A stretch of 64,000 nt of DNA from Polydactylus sextarius (lineage: Eukaryota; Chordata; Actinopteri; Polynemidae), in the NCBI GenBank assembly GCA_016801845.1, contig CM028909.1:15509313-15573312 (forward strand), read 5' to 3'. The notes beneath the pieces are model-generated. The model worked only from the letters and a program-made list of their open reading frames with translations. It made no database searches and was not told the DNA's origin. Each line of letters opens with the position of its first letter. The stretch's first letter is position 1. Made by a program: the position numbers and the translations under genes. Positions 14,101-57,300 of this stretch are shown piece after piece.

Positions 14101-14554
14101 AGGCCAGACCTATCTGATGCTACTTATATTAATTATTCCACAAATTTTACTCCTTTATGGACAACTACGTCCAAAAACAACAACGCAGCATTAAAATTAA
14201 TGACTTACATTGCTCATTTCATCTGTATAAGAAAACACAGAAATTGTCGTAGTTTAAGTCACATAACTACACTCCTCTAACAGTTCATCTGTCTCAAGTC
14301 AGATGGGTTAGTTATAACCGTGTAAAATCAGCTAGTTAGTCGATATTATGGAGGCAGCTACCTACGCAGTTAAGGTGAAGCCAACAACGGTGCTAACGTT
14401 AGCAAAGTTAAAAGCTAGTTAAGTGACGTTAGCTAGGTTCTCTAGCAGTTTAAGCTAACATTTGTTACTTCGTTTCCAATTCAGCTCTGACAGCTAATGT
14501 TAGCAGATTAGGGAAAAGTCACATCAGCAACCTGACACACATTTAAACTCTCAC

Positions 14555-14720
14555 CGGTTAGCAAAACGGATGGCCATTGGGCGAAGATACCGCTTTGACC
14601 TGTGGTCGTACAAAGGCGCACATACCCACACACAGTGAACATGTGTGTATGTGTGTGTGTGTGTGTGTTTGCGGGTTTCGCGCGAGCCTAGCTAGCTAGC
14701 TAGCAGAGACCTCCGCACAA
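14555..14720 (-). promoter_or_regulatory. possible second alternative huwe1 first exon
   Basis: A minus-strand donor (AACCG followed by gtgagagt) gives an exon low edge at 14555, inside a GC-rich segment. The segment contains a TG microsatellite at about 14642-14670 and a GCTAGC tandem at about 14690-14703. Placement as an alternative leader exon is inference. The start site is unknown. Confidence 0.3.
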
Positions 14721-14750
14721 TGCTCTATCAGTGGGATCATGGCAAAATTA

Positions 14751-14760
14751 AAAATGGCGG
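14751..14760 (+). promoter_or_regulatory. YY1-like AAAATGGCGG element
   Basis: The decamer AAAATGGCGG matches the core YY1 consensus (AANATGGCGG) that typically lies just downstream of housekeeping transcription starts. It lies within the huwe1 promoter region, on the strand opposite to huwe1. Function is inferred from the motif alone. Confidence 0.4.
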
Positions 14761-14939
14761 TTTACACAGCAGAAGATCCGGACTTTACCGTTAAAAAGAC
14801 ACCAGTTTAGTGGTCTCGCGTCACAGTGACGGACATGAATCATCAATAGTAGTGATAATGGGGGAGAAATGTATGACACTAGCTGGTTAAAATACATGTC
14901 AGTGCTATGGAATAAGTCTTTCTGCTTACCTCGAATGCG

Positions 14940-15010
14940 TGTTACATTTGCTTCTCCATCTTGAACTAGCGACTGGTAGGGCAATCCGAGATCTCGCGAG
15001 AATACCTGCT
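14940..15010 (-). promoter_or_regulatory. huwe1: huwe1 core promoter and non-coding first exon with a TCTCGCGAGA element
   Basis: The palindrome TCTCGCGAGA is present exactly at 14992-15001. This element is known from TATA-less housekeeping promoters in vertebrates. About 50 bp downstream in the huwe1 direction is a consensus splice donor (CATTCGAG followed by gtaagc, exon low edge 14940). That implies a short non-coding first exon of about 50 bp that splices to the start-codon exon at 9563. The surrounding sequence is CpG-rich. Assignment to huwe1 rests on strand and order: no other minus-strand gene starts here. Confidence 0.6.
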
Positions 15011-15194
15011 GCTGCGTTTACCCGGGGCACTCCCTTGTAATTGTTGAAGAAAAACAATGCTAGTGCGTTTTTTTCCGGCTGGCACAGGGAGGACACAGCC
15101 TATTAAAATATATCTTTAGTCTCAAGATTGTGATTTGATGTGCACACATAAGCACACAGCAGATTTCTCCAGTCTTTATGAAAAAATAGTTTAA

Positions 15195-17204
15195 TTCATT
15201 TTATTAGGAAAATGTATTCAATCTCACTGACAATTAGGAAATAAGATTAGACAATTTTAATAACAAATGCATTTAACTCTTATGTGAATGGTATTTAATA
15301 CAGAGTAATGGAAATAATGTATAGATGGTTAGGTGTGGAACATAATAGTACAGTAATATGTACAACAAAAAACCCTGAGAAAACTGTAGTCACCAGTTCA
15401 TATTGAAAAGTAGTAAGTTGTCTAATGTGGCTTGGGACTTTTTAAATCTACCACAAAGCATCAATTTGTACTTTCATTGGAAGCAATGCAGATGTGTTAA
15501 ATACAACACGATATTCTTCATATGTCAATGACTTTCAAATAGAGAGAATTGGTAAAGGTGATGAAAACTCAGTTCTGCAGTAGACTTCGGTTTAGTTAAT
15601 AAAAATCATTCATTTGGCCCAGAAATCACACTTCTGGTGTGACGAATCAATAAGAAATTCAATGAAAAAAAAATTTGCCCATGGTATATTTTTATCTTTT
15701 CCAGGTCGTATTTAAACACATCATGTTTGAAACACACAGTACACACAAACACAAAAGTGAATATCAACAATAATTAATATAAAACTAAATGAATGAAATT
15801 TAACAAGGGCAATTTTTTTCCAGCACACTTCCATTACTATACTAACAAGACGTGACAAACTAAGCATGACAATTACTGCGTACAAATATAAAAAAAGAAC
15901 TATTTCAGATATTTTCCAAATACAGTAATGTATCATGTACAAGTTAAGAAAGATTTCAAAGTTTTTGAACTATAAAAGAACTTAAATTACAACATATATT
16001 TACATATGAATTAATATCCTGCACCTTCACAATTTGTTTTCACACAGTTAAATCTACATTTTTGCCAACATTTTATCACTAGTACATTCTGTGGAAAGAA
16101 AGCACATCTCTACATCTGAGCCCAAGAAAACTGTCAATACTTGGAGCACTCACTATGGCAACCTGCAGGAAACTAGTCTCTTCAACTCATATTTTTTCTG
16201 CTTTTCCAATGTAGCTATATAAATTACAAATATTACAAATATTTACAATGACAACTTAAATTGTAAAAAATTCTAACAAAGCCATGGATAAAATTTTTAT
16301 ACAGGTATTTAGAGGTTGAAAAAAAACCAGGGACTAAGAGGATGAGGTGGTAAAAACAAACTACATTAAAAGAGGCAAAAAGATGGAAAAACGTTTTAAC
16401 GTGTTAAATAAATATGGTCAGAATAAATAGATTTGTATGTCACTCTTGGTATCAGTTTAACGTTTTGTGTGTAGAGCTACATAAAGTGGAAAAAAAAAAA
16501 AAACGAGTTTTACAAACATCAGTGACAAATTTGTAAAATTAATACATGTGGCATACTGGGTGCTGACCATGTGCATACACTAGATTTTTGCAAAGCTGTT
16601 TATTTTCTGTAAAGACTGGCATGCTGTATTCATCATACCACAACCGATTTATGAGGTAAAAACGAGGTAAAAAGACAACTAAATTCAATATTACAACTGT
16701 GTGACTGTGTGTCATTGTTTTCATGGGACTCTGGGCTTTACAGACATTAAATTTTACCTGACTAGAAAATGTGTTTTTTTCCCTTTTAAAAAAAATATCA
16801 TGGACAGTACAATGCTTCTGCATAAATACAGCCACTAAAAATAGCAAAAGATACAAAGAAAAGAAACAATTAGGCTTTGTCAAATGTCAAATATGCAATC
16901 ATATTGAGTTATTTACCACAACGAGTGTTTATCTAAAACATTACAGTGATTTGTTTAAAGTCAGATGTGCCTCTGAGAACGCCGTGATGCAGAGAGAGAA
17001 GTGGAGAGCCAAACTGGCTGCTAATTAACTGGGCAGAATACTTTGTTGGACAAAATATAGTGAGGTTCAATAACAGGTGAAAACAGAAAACAAAATTATC
17101 TAGAGTACAAAATATAGATTACTATCTCTATTTCCTTCAAACCTACTTTCACAAAAATCCTTTTTCTTCGTTCCCACTTTCTTTAGTGAAACTTCCAATA
17201 TCTC
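15195..17204 (-). other. phf8: phf8 3' untranslated region
   Basis: This AT-rich, non-coding stretch of about 2 kb follows the phf8 stop codon. The most distal poly(A) signal seen is AATAAA on the minus strand (TTTATT at 15200-15205), so the transcript probably ends just below this. The ORFs inside (for example 15721-15942 and 16539-16883) are not conserved coding sequence. Confidence 0.65.
15200..15205 (-). terminator. phf8: candidate phf8 poly(A) signal
   Basis: AATAAA on the minus strand, about 2.0 kb past the phf8 stop and about 200 bp short of the huwe1 TCTCGCGAGA element. Other AATAAA-like words occur within the UTR, so earlier cleavage is possible. Confidence 0.45.
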
Positions 17205-24559
<7,355 letters not shown>

Positions 24560-25560
24560 GTTGAGTGTCTATGTGGGTGATTCAGCTAATGTACAACCTT
24601 AACAACCCCTAGAGTCAGTCTGATGACGAGATTGTACTGTTACTGAACTAAACTATAAGTCTGACACTTCACTTCTAATTACTGCTGTAGATACTCATGT
24701 CCACTTGGAAACCTGTTGAAATATACAAAGAGGACAAAACTTAATAGCTTTAACAACATACAACAAACCCCAAGCTGCATATGAAAACTCATCGGTACAT
24801 TGTATGAACGCTGAGAAATAAGTAAATGTCTATATCTACCTTAGTTATAATGTATAGTGACTTACTCCTGCAGCCTGAGGTGCAGGCTCAGTCAACCAGC
24901 TAGTCGTCGTTTCTGCACTATAACATTGATCGATTGCTTTCAAATTGTCTAACATTCTTCAAATAGAAAATTAGACAGATAATACATATTTTATATCATT
25001 CACTAATGTTTAAATAAGGATAATTTACCTTGTTAACTGCTGTTGAAAGTAGCCAACTGACAGGCTACACCGTTAGCTTGCTGTTTGTAAACACGCTGTT
25101 CGTGTGTTAGCTAGGTTAGCTGAGATGTAGCTAACCTGTGTATTTACTGAGATGTTAAAGTTATCAAACGTATGAGTTTGTGCTATTCATTTAGCGTTTA
25201 AACTCAAAATAAAACACAACATCTATCTAACGCAGCTGGTTAATTTTAGCCAAACAAAGACGCGCCGTTTTCTAGCTAACTCGATCTGCTAGCAACTCAC
25301 CGAAATGTAGCTGCGGCGGGGCCAAGCATTCAAAAGCCGTTGTAATCCCTACGCAAACTCGGGGTTAGCTGCGGCCTTATTATGCAACGTAAATTATTAA
25401 GAATTTGCTTCACCACATTTTTTGTTTATCAACTCAGTGATGCCCAAATATAAAGGGCACACCCAAATGTTCACCCTGTACCAGAAAATTACAACCCGGA
25501 GCGACCTAAACGAGCTCAATAACTCAAAATGACGGCGTATTTAACAGCATCAACGCCATT
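24560..25560 (-). promoter_or_regulatory. phf8: phf8 5' leader and promoter region
   Basis: The start-codon exon continues upstream as 5'UTR to a probable acceptor near 24712. A strong minus-strand donor (CATTTCG followed by gtgagttgc) gives a non-coding first exon with low edge 25301, in GC-richer sequence reaching about 25.5-25.7 kb. GTTAGC/GCTAAC/GCTAGC words cluster at 25065-25300. No TATA box is evident. The exact start is not resolved. Confidence 0.5.
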
Positions 25561-25699
25561 TCAAAGGCAGCAGCGTCAGACCGTTGTTCGTCGCTGTTGT
25601 TGCTGTTGAAGAAACAATAAAGTTGCAGCGTCAAGTGCGGAGTTACATTCAGGACGAGACGTTACGGGACGGCGACGCGGAAACGAAGGTACAGAAACT

Positions 25700-26880
25700 A
25701 AATTTGATTTAATTTACCAGTAGAGTTACACCACATCTTATCATAAGAATATTGTGGAAACGTTTAAATTAAATAGTATTTATTTATAATATATTTGTTG
25801 AGTTAAACAAAGAGACTATTATTAAAAAATAACCGTATTTCACCAAATATTATAGAATACACATTTTTCTGAAGAGAAGTAATCAGATGGTTTGATTTTT
25901 GACATTTATATTCACACGTAAACTTACTTGAAATGAATTATATTATATCACCTATTTTCAAACTTTTGGAAATACAACGTGTATAAAAAGAAACTATCAT
26001 CTATTTTCTTTTACATATATGTGATATATTTAATATAAATAAATATAAGACTTTTTTAAATCATATATGAATTATAAAACAGTGTGCACAAAACAAAAAT
26101 ATACCATATGAAATGTGATTTTTTTGTCAAAATTAAGAAAGCACTCTATTTTTAGCATTACATTACAATAAAACAAACATGCAGCAAAGACCCATAATAT
26201 CTTTAAAATCCATAAACACTGAGTAAATTATTTGAACATTATTTGAATTTGATTATATGCTTTCAAATAAATTCATTTCTGTTGTAAAGAGTTTCCTGTA
26301 TTATGAATCAGCATTTATTTCCCTGCATAATAATATAATTACTGTCTCTGGCACTGTTTCCTTGTTGTTATTAGTATATATTTATGGTTTAAGTGACTGC
26401 AATTTGGCAGAAATAACTCTTACTTTAAAAAAAAAAAAAAAAAAAAAGCTTTAGTGAAATGTACAAAGTAGCCAAAATTCTCATTTCACGTCATCTCAAC
26501 TTTTATACAGAATTAGTTTCATCTCACTAAGATTTATTTTCTGTCCATATACAAGGGTCTGAAACAAGTAGGCATAAGCAGATGAGACTACACCTCAAAA
26601 TAAAATCTAAAATCAGCAAGAAGTTTTCCAACCTGCTAGCTGGTTGCTTATTAACGTGCTCCCTGTGCAGTTTAATTTGCGACTCTAAACTACCAGTAGG
26701 ACAATAATGAGATGATGAATCACAGTTAATGAAATAACAAGTAAGCATGATGTTAACTAGGAGCCATGTAAGTGGCACATAAATATACAACCGATTGACT
26801 ATTAAGTCACTGCGGTTTGAAGGTTTGTTCTTCTTGAAATTATGGAATATTAATATAACACACACACAAAATCATAATTT
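25700..26880. other. AT-rich intergenic spacer between phf8 promoter and wnk3 3' end
   Basis: Very AT-rich DNA with a poly(A) run at about 26427-26447 and no coding signal. In human, FAM120C lies between PHF8 and WNK3. No exon resembling it was found here, although only about 1.2 kb separates the two genes. Confidence 0.6.
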
Positions 26881-29636
26881 GATGTTTTAACATCATTTAT
26901 TTTGATTAGTTACAAAACATAAATAAAATCAACAGTTGAATTAGTTACAATTTACAGAGGCTAAATCACCAGCAACATACCTTGTTTTTTTGAGGGTTTT
27001 TTGCCCAAATGTCCTTTTGTTATTGGTTCTCATTTATGCCTTTTGGGACTCCCCAAACTGTTGCATTAATTTGGAAGTTTATTATATTTGATCTGCAGCC
27101 CAGCAGCTTGTATCATTTTGTTATGTATCATCCAGGTTTTCTCAGTCCAAAACTGAAATAAGATGTCAAAATGACCAAAGACTCTCTGAATATAACCTTA
27201 AATGACCCTGGCCTATCAGGACTCAGAGAGGTATTTCAAGACAGGGGAGCCCCATGTAAACTGGGATGAAAACCAGTGTTTTCTAGTTTCAAATAACCTC
27301 TGATTTATAAGGATGAGAACACAGTTTTACAATTTATACAACCCCATTTCAAAATACAAAAATAATCTTTATCTTTTAGATAACATTTTGGTAACACTTC
27401 AAGGACAAAGCCAGCTCCACATCATGAGTCATGATCATTAAAGCTGTAGCTTGCAGTCAACATGTTAGTATCAGACATGACAGCACAGTATCTCACCTTC
27501 ACTAATAAAGAGCTACATCTCTGTGAAAATGTGGGTTGAAAAGCAACAAATACAGAAAACCATTGTTATACTCTAGATTATGCAATTGCAGTTTGTGTGA
27601 ACAACCATACCCTTTAGCACAAACTAGCCCTCCTTAACCATTCATGTTTTAAAGTTTTGTTTTTGTTTTTTGTTTTTTTTTAACTTACATTTAGCAGTCT
27701 CTAACAACTTGTACAACCCTCTGTTTTCTGTGGCACACGATCTCTCTATTATTAATAAAACAGAAATGCTGCTTCGACTACAGGCTACTTATTATGCCAA
27801 AAAAAAAAAAAAAAAAATATTAATGCTTGACCATTAGTGGTCAAATGTGTGTATGGCTAAGTGCAAGTGCACTAATAACCCAATAAAATGTACAGTAATC
27901 TATCCTCTGCTGATATATTACTCTGTGTATCTCTGCAACTACAAATTAAGTGAGTTAATTAAATAGCGGAATGGAACTTTTTTTTTTTTAATTAAAAAAA
28001 CTTTTTGCAGTGTGCATAAAGCACAGGTATGGCCCACAGCTTCTGATAGATGACAGCCTATTGTTGAAGACTAAATACTTCACAACTGAAATAGGGAAAT
28101 GGTACAAAGCTGAACAAAAGGCGACAAATAGGCAAGTGAGGATCTGACAACAGTGCTGGACATCAAACTTTCAACTGGAACACGATTTAAGCTCTCACTT
28201 GCTTTGTTTCTTTGGAACCAAAACAAGTCAAATCAAACCAAAAGCCACAGGCAGAATCAACATTTTAGTTGGGTTTTGTGAAATTTGAGAGGCTGCTTTT
28301 GAATGAAAGAAACCAGGATGCAGTTTATAATGCAATATACCATGGGACTATCACAAAGCTTTGTCACACAGAAAGAATAATCACTCACACACTCACAAAA
28401 ACTGCAGTAATTTTAAAAGGCAATATGGGCATAACCCATATGGTTTCCCCCCAGTCTGTAACAACTTGGCAGTTTTATTTCTTTTTTTGTCTTCTTCCTC
28501 AGCATGACACTGTGGTATCCTTTGATATGCGGAGCTCAAACTGAATACACAAACGTCAAATGTGAACACTTGCCATACTGAAAGCAAATATACTTATGAC
28601 GGATTAATTTTCTCAGTAGGCTGCAAACAGTAAATGTGAGATTCATGAATATACAGCAAGTGCAAGCAGTTTGCACTCAGGCAAGTTGAGTTAGTCATAA
28701 GCTCATGCAGTCTTAGGATGAGTGGACTCGGTCATCCACTGAACATAGATGGTATATTTCACTTTGCCATCATATCAAGAATTAATCTGAATTTATATCA
28801 CTCATGGTAATTCAGACTGCTTCTATGGTACAAACATAAAATAACACAAAGCACATGCTGTATGATCCACGACACTGCAACAATGTATTTGGTCATGTTG
28901 TGATAAAGATGGCAGCCAAATAAGTTTGCCGTGCTCGACTGTGTAACATGCTGCTGTTTGTTTTTGTTCTTTTTTAAATTTACCCATTAAAAAGCCTTGT
29001 GCTGTAGGCCGACAGGTTTAAGATCATGTAAATACCATGAAAAAATGCTTTGAGCATCTGGTTTTCATCAATGTGCTTCTACAAAAATATTTTATGCCTT
29101 ACAGACAAATCAATACCATACATGCTGATCAATTTAGATGACCAATACTAATTGCACTTTTAAAATCGATAGTCCTTTCACTGTAAGCGTCGACAAAACT
29201 GAACAAAAACAGTCAACATATGGTCAAATAGTTTGTTCTTGGGGAAAATTCAGGTCCAACTGAGTTGGTTTGAAAACAAATACATGAACTTTAATTTGTG
29301 TCAAAGGACATGAGGGATATGTACGTGGATTAACACTCACCCACACGCATATACACACACTCATACATTAAAGAATTTATACATCTCGACACCCAAACAA
29401 ACCTTGATTCATAAACCCCAGCTGCTGTGTTCCATATTACCCTCTGTTTTTGTACATAATATAATCTATCATCTGTCACATTCACTCTCCCTCTGATCCA
29501 GAAACACACTGGAATCCATATATTCCTTGCATGCATACACAGAACTAACTCTCCAAATTAATCTGCTTTACGTCCGGATCAACTTAGTTTTTCCATCTCT
29601 TGCACTTTCATATTGACCTCATACTTCACCTTGGTT
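26880..29636 (-). other. wnk3: wnk3 3' untranslated region
   Basis: About 2.75 kb of AT-rich non-coding DNA follows the wnk3 stop. AATAAA on the minus strand (TTTATT at 26896-26901) is a likely poly(A) signal. A second lies at 26532-26537, so the end could be about 350 bp further on. ORFs such as 28269-28544 have no support. Confidence 0.6.
26896..26901 (-). terminator. wnk3: candidate wnk3 poly(A) signal
   Basis: AATAAA on the minus strand, about 2.7 kb past the stop codon. An alternative AATAAA is at 26532-26537. Confidence 0.4.
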
Positions 29637-53906
<24,270 letters not shown>

Positions 53907-54367
53907 GAGGAATGGCCTTTCCCACTCCTCTCTGACCTCCTCCTCCTCCTCCTCCAAACCTTTGCTCCGCCGTCAGTCCCCGTCTCTCTGTCTTTCTGTG
54001 GTCACCCACTCACCGCTTCTAGTCTGTCAGGCTGTTCTTCCAGTGCTGCTGATGACTGAAGTCCGTTTTTGGTTAAACTGGTTAGTCTTTTCCCCTACTC
54101 CTTTGTTTTTTTTCCCTTTTTTTTTCTTCTTTACGTTGATGTTTTATAGTAGCACAGAATGGTGAGACCACGGCTGTTGCAGAATTCGTTTTATGTCCTC
54201 ACCATTTCCTACATTTTCTTGAAGAGCCACTTAGGTGCAGTCAAAGAAAATCACTCATTTCCCAGTTCTTGTAAACACACACTAAACCAGGAGTTTTATC
54301 AAGTCTGTTGGGACAGCAGCGTTTTTCTTTCAAAATGTTGCTGTGTGTGAAAATCTTCAAGTAAACC
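53907..54367 (-). other. wnk3: wnk3 5'UTR part of the start-codon exon
   Basis: The exon continues upstream of ATG 53904-53906 to a good minus-strand acceptor (gtgtcttgcag, exon edge 54367). An in-frame ATG at 53955-53957 would add 17 acidic residues. The downstream ATG is preferred because the protein from there aligns with the human WNK3 N-terminus. Confidence 0.6.
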
Positions 54368-57300
54368 CTGCAAGACACAAATAAAAAACACTGTATTAAT
54401 ATTTAGACAGACAGAGGAGAGAAACACTGCCATGTTGTTGAAATGTTTAGCTCTGTAAATAAGAATACAAGTGAGATACTGCTTGGATTTGATGAGATAT
54501 ATTTTGAAGTCCCAGAGGGAGCCCATCACCAGACATAACCTCACAGAAATCACCACACCTCACCCAGTCAGTGTATTTATGTGTAAATTGACTGAATATG
54601 AAACACTGAAAAATTCCACTTAGAAGAAGAATTGTAACTGACTCAGCAGCTCTTCCTCGTACAATCACAGCTAATGTTTGCCAAAAAAAACCTAACTCAC
54701 AAAAAAAAAAAAAAACTAAAGTGTTTCCCATGAGAATGCAGAAGTGTTAACTGCCTGTAAAACCTCTGCTAATGCATTTTTTGACAATTAAGCTCACTAT
54801 GAAGCAAAACACTACAAAGATTAAAGGAAAATTAATGTTAAGTTGACTGTGACGGTCTCCACAGAGCTAATATTCCTGGTAATCATACACAAGATTTAAC
54901 ACCAGACAGTAGAAACATCCTCCACAGCTGTTTGCCAAAGCGACCTGAGATAATCAATTAAACAATCTTAATTCAGACTCCGTTATGAACTCTGACAGCG
55001 CAGCTAACACAGCGTGTGGTCAGAATACCTAAAACCCCATTAAGAAGACTTGTTTAACCTGTTTAATGTCCCAAATATAATCTGACATTTAAATTAAAGA
55101 AACTTTAAGATTATCCAGCCAGCCTGGTCGACAGTTACACATGCTTTCATTAATCAGAGCGCATGTTTATCGGCATCTTGTGTTTTAAGTTGTGTTCAAC
55201 AGCTCCATTAGTCGACAGAAAGCTGCAGTTAGGAGTTTGCGATCCCAAACATTAAATATGGATGGTGAACTATGAGCCGGTTGAATGTGAATAATTCATA
55301 TGCAGAGGGACTGTCGAACTGTACTGGAGTGACTACTACACATTTGCAACAAAGGGCTCATAAATATACACAACTATGATTGATTATCATTAGTGCAGGC
55401 ATTAGCCCAAACCATTACAGAGCACATATCCGTTCAACCATTCAGTCACGGTGATAAGACAGTTTCAAACAGACCCTCGATACTATCCTCCGCCAGCAGA
55501 AAGTGAAACCGAAGGGAGGCCTCTTCTGACATGGTAATACCATAACTCATACACTGTTTGGATTTATGTGTATATGTACAATACTGTGTGTACACTAGTG
55601 GGAGATTTTTGACATCTTTATCTTCAGGTCTCCCTTATCACTCTCCATCTGCTTCTGGGTATTATATCTCCTCTGCCTCCTGACAGTCACCGTCCTCTCA
55701 GTGGTTGCATCAGAGCTGTTTCATCGAACACCTTAAAAGTCACTCTGGAGCCAGAATCCAAGAGAAAAAGGTTTAGATAGAAATTACAGATGCAATAAAG
55801 CCATCGATAAAGCCATCATTTGGGATAAGGATCTGAACTTACTGGAAGAGAAGGAGCTAATGCATATGAACAATAAAAACTACTCTAAAGGAATGTGTCA
55901 GTCCTGGGTGTGTAATGGTGCAGTGAATGGAAAGTAAAAAAGTGCAGCCAGGGTCAAGGTATTAACTCACTTCACATATTAGTTTACAACTCAACACATA
56001 TTACTTTACAATTGGACACGTGGGACTGTCAAGGGCCACTGCCACTAGGCGACCTTGTCTAAGGTTACAGCACTCTTAACTATGACAGTATCCACAAGAA
56101 CCACATGAGTACAGACAGTCTTGGCCCCTGGAACATGTTCACGCTCACTGCCAGACATGTTCAGTCAAAGTCACAACATCATGTCTAGACCTTTTCTTCA
56201 GTTTTAATGAGCAAAACCTACCGTGACCACTGGGGGCTCTCCTAGTGGCTCACAGCAGCTATTATCTCTTTTATAACGTGGTCATTAACACTGAGATCAA
56301 CTCTGTTGTCTCCCCAGAGTCAAAGTAAAGGAATCTGACATGCAATGCTAGTAGCTGTCAATCAAATTAAAAAACACAATAGGCTGATGTAGACAGACTG
56401 CAAAGAGGCTCCCTGCGAACAAGAAAAAAAATCCAGTTCAACAACATTCCCAAGAGACAAGCATAAGCTCTGAGAAGAAAACTGTAATTAGCATCAAGTC
56501 AAGAGTCTCCCACATCACACTCCACACCTAATACTACAATGTAACAATACTTATTTTCTTTGATCCATAAGGATGGTAAATGTGTGTTAAAAACAGTCTT
56601 CATGATGTGATAATCGCACACATTACAATGGTTGGCCTCTTATCTGATTGCATGTATTCAAATTAAGTTATTTTGTCAGATCAACTGCTGAAAATGTTTG
56701 ATGATTTAATTTGTTTATATTAAATTATCCAAGCTGTCTAAAACCAGCTATTTATTTCAGCATCACAATAAACTGATCAGATGTAAGACTTCTTGTATGA
56801 CTACAAGGGAAGGAAAAGTATTTGTATTAAAGTGATCTAGAGGTGTTGTACGGTAGTGTACAGTGAGACTAAAAATGCTGCAGGAAACATGAAAGGGGAA
56901 AAACAACATGCGATAAAGAGAGGGAAGTTGCCCTTTAAACAGGAGCTTATTCGACTATGTCCCCAGGGCAAGGAGTTCCCATGAAAGCCACATACCGGAC
57001 AGAGTTATCACAGCACATCAAACACGTTCAACCCCATCACTGTCTCTCACACCCACCCAGTCTCTCTCCCAAACACACACACGCACATGCACACACACAC
57101 AGATGCTAATATCAGACACACACCAGCAGGCAAGAACAAACTTTGTGTTTCACTCTTTCTCTTTCTCTCTCTGTCTATTTCACACTCCCTCTCTATCTTT
57201 TATACAGACAAACACACACACAAACATGTGCGTACAGATACACACACATCAAAAGCAAACCCTCACTCGCACCCAAACCGCATGTCCCCTTTCAATGAAA

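Larger units (their letters stand above)
9564..14939 (-). other. huwe1 leader intron(s), non-coding
   Basis: This region lies upstream of the acceptor (ctcaacag, exon edge 9563) of the exon carrying the huwe1 start codon. No conserved coding exon is visible. It is AT-rich except for two islands, about 10.4-11.2 kb and 14.3-14.9 kb, which contain CpGs, splice-donor-like sites and clusters of GCTAGC/GCTAAC words. The transposon-like or gene-like ORFs here (for example 11266-11640 and 13750-13938) have no recognisable protein similarity. A short leader exon near 9775-9807 is possible but unproven. Confidence 0.5.
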
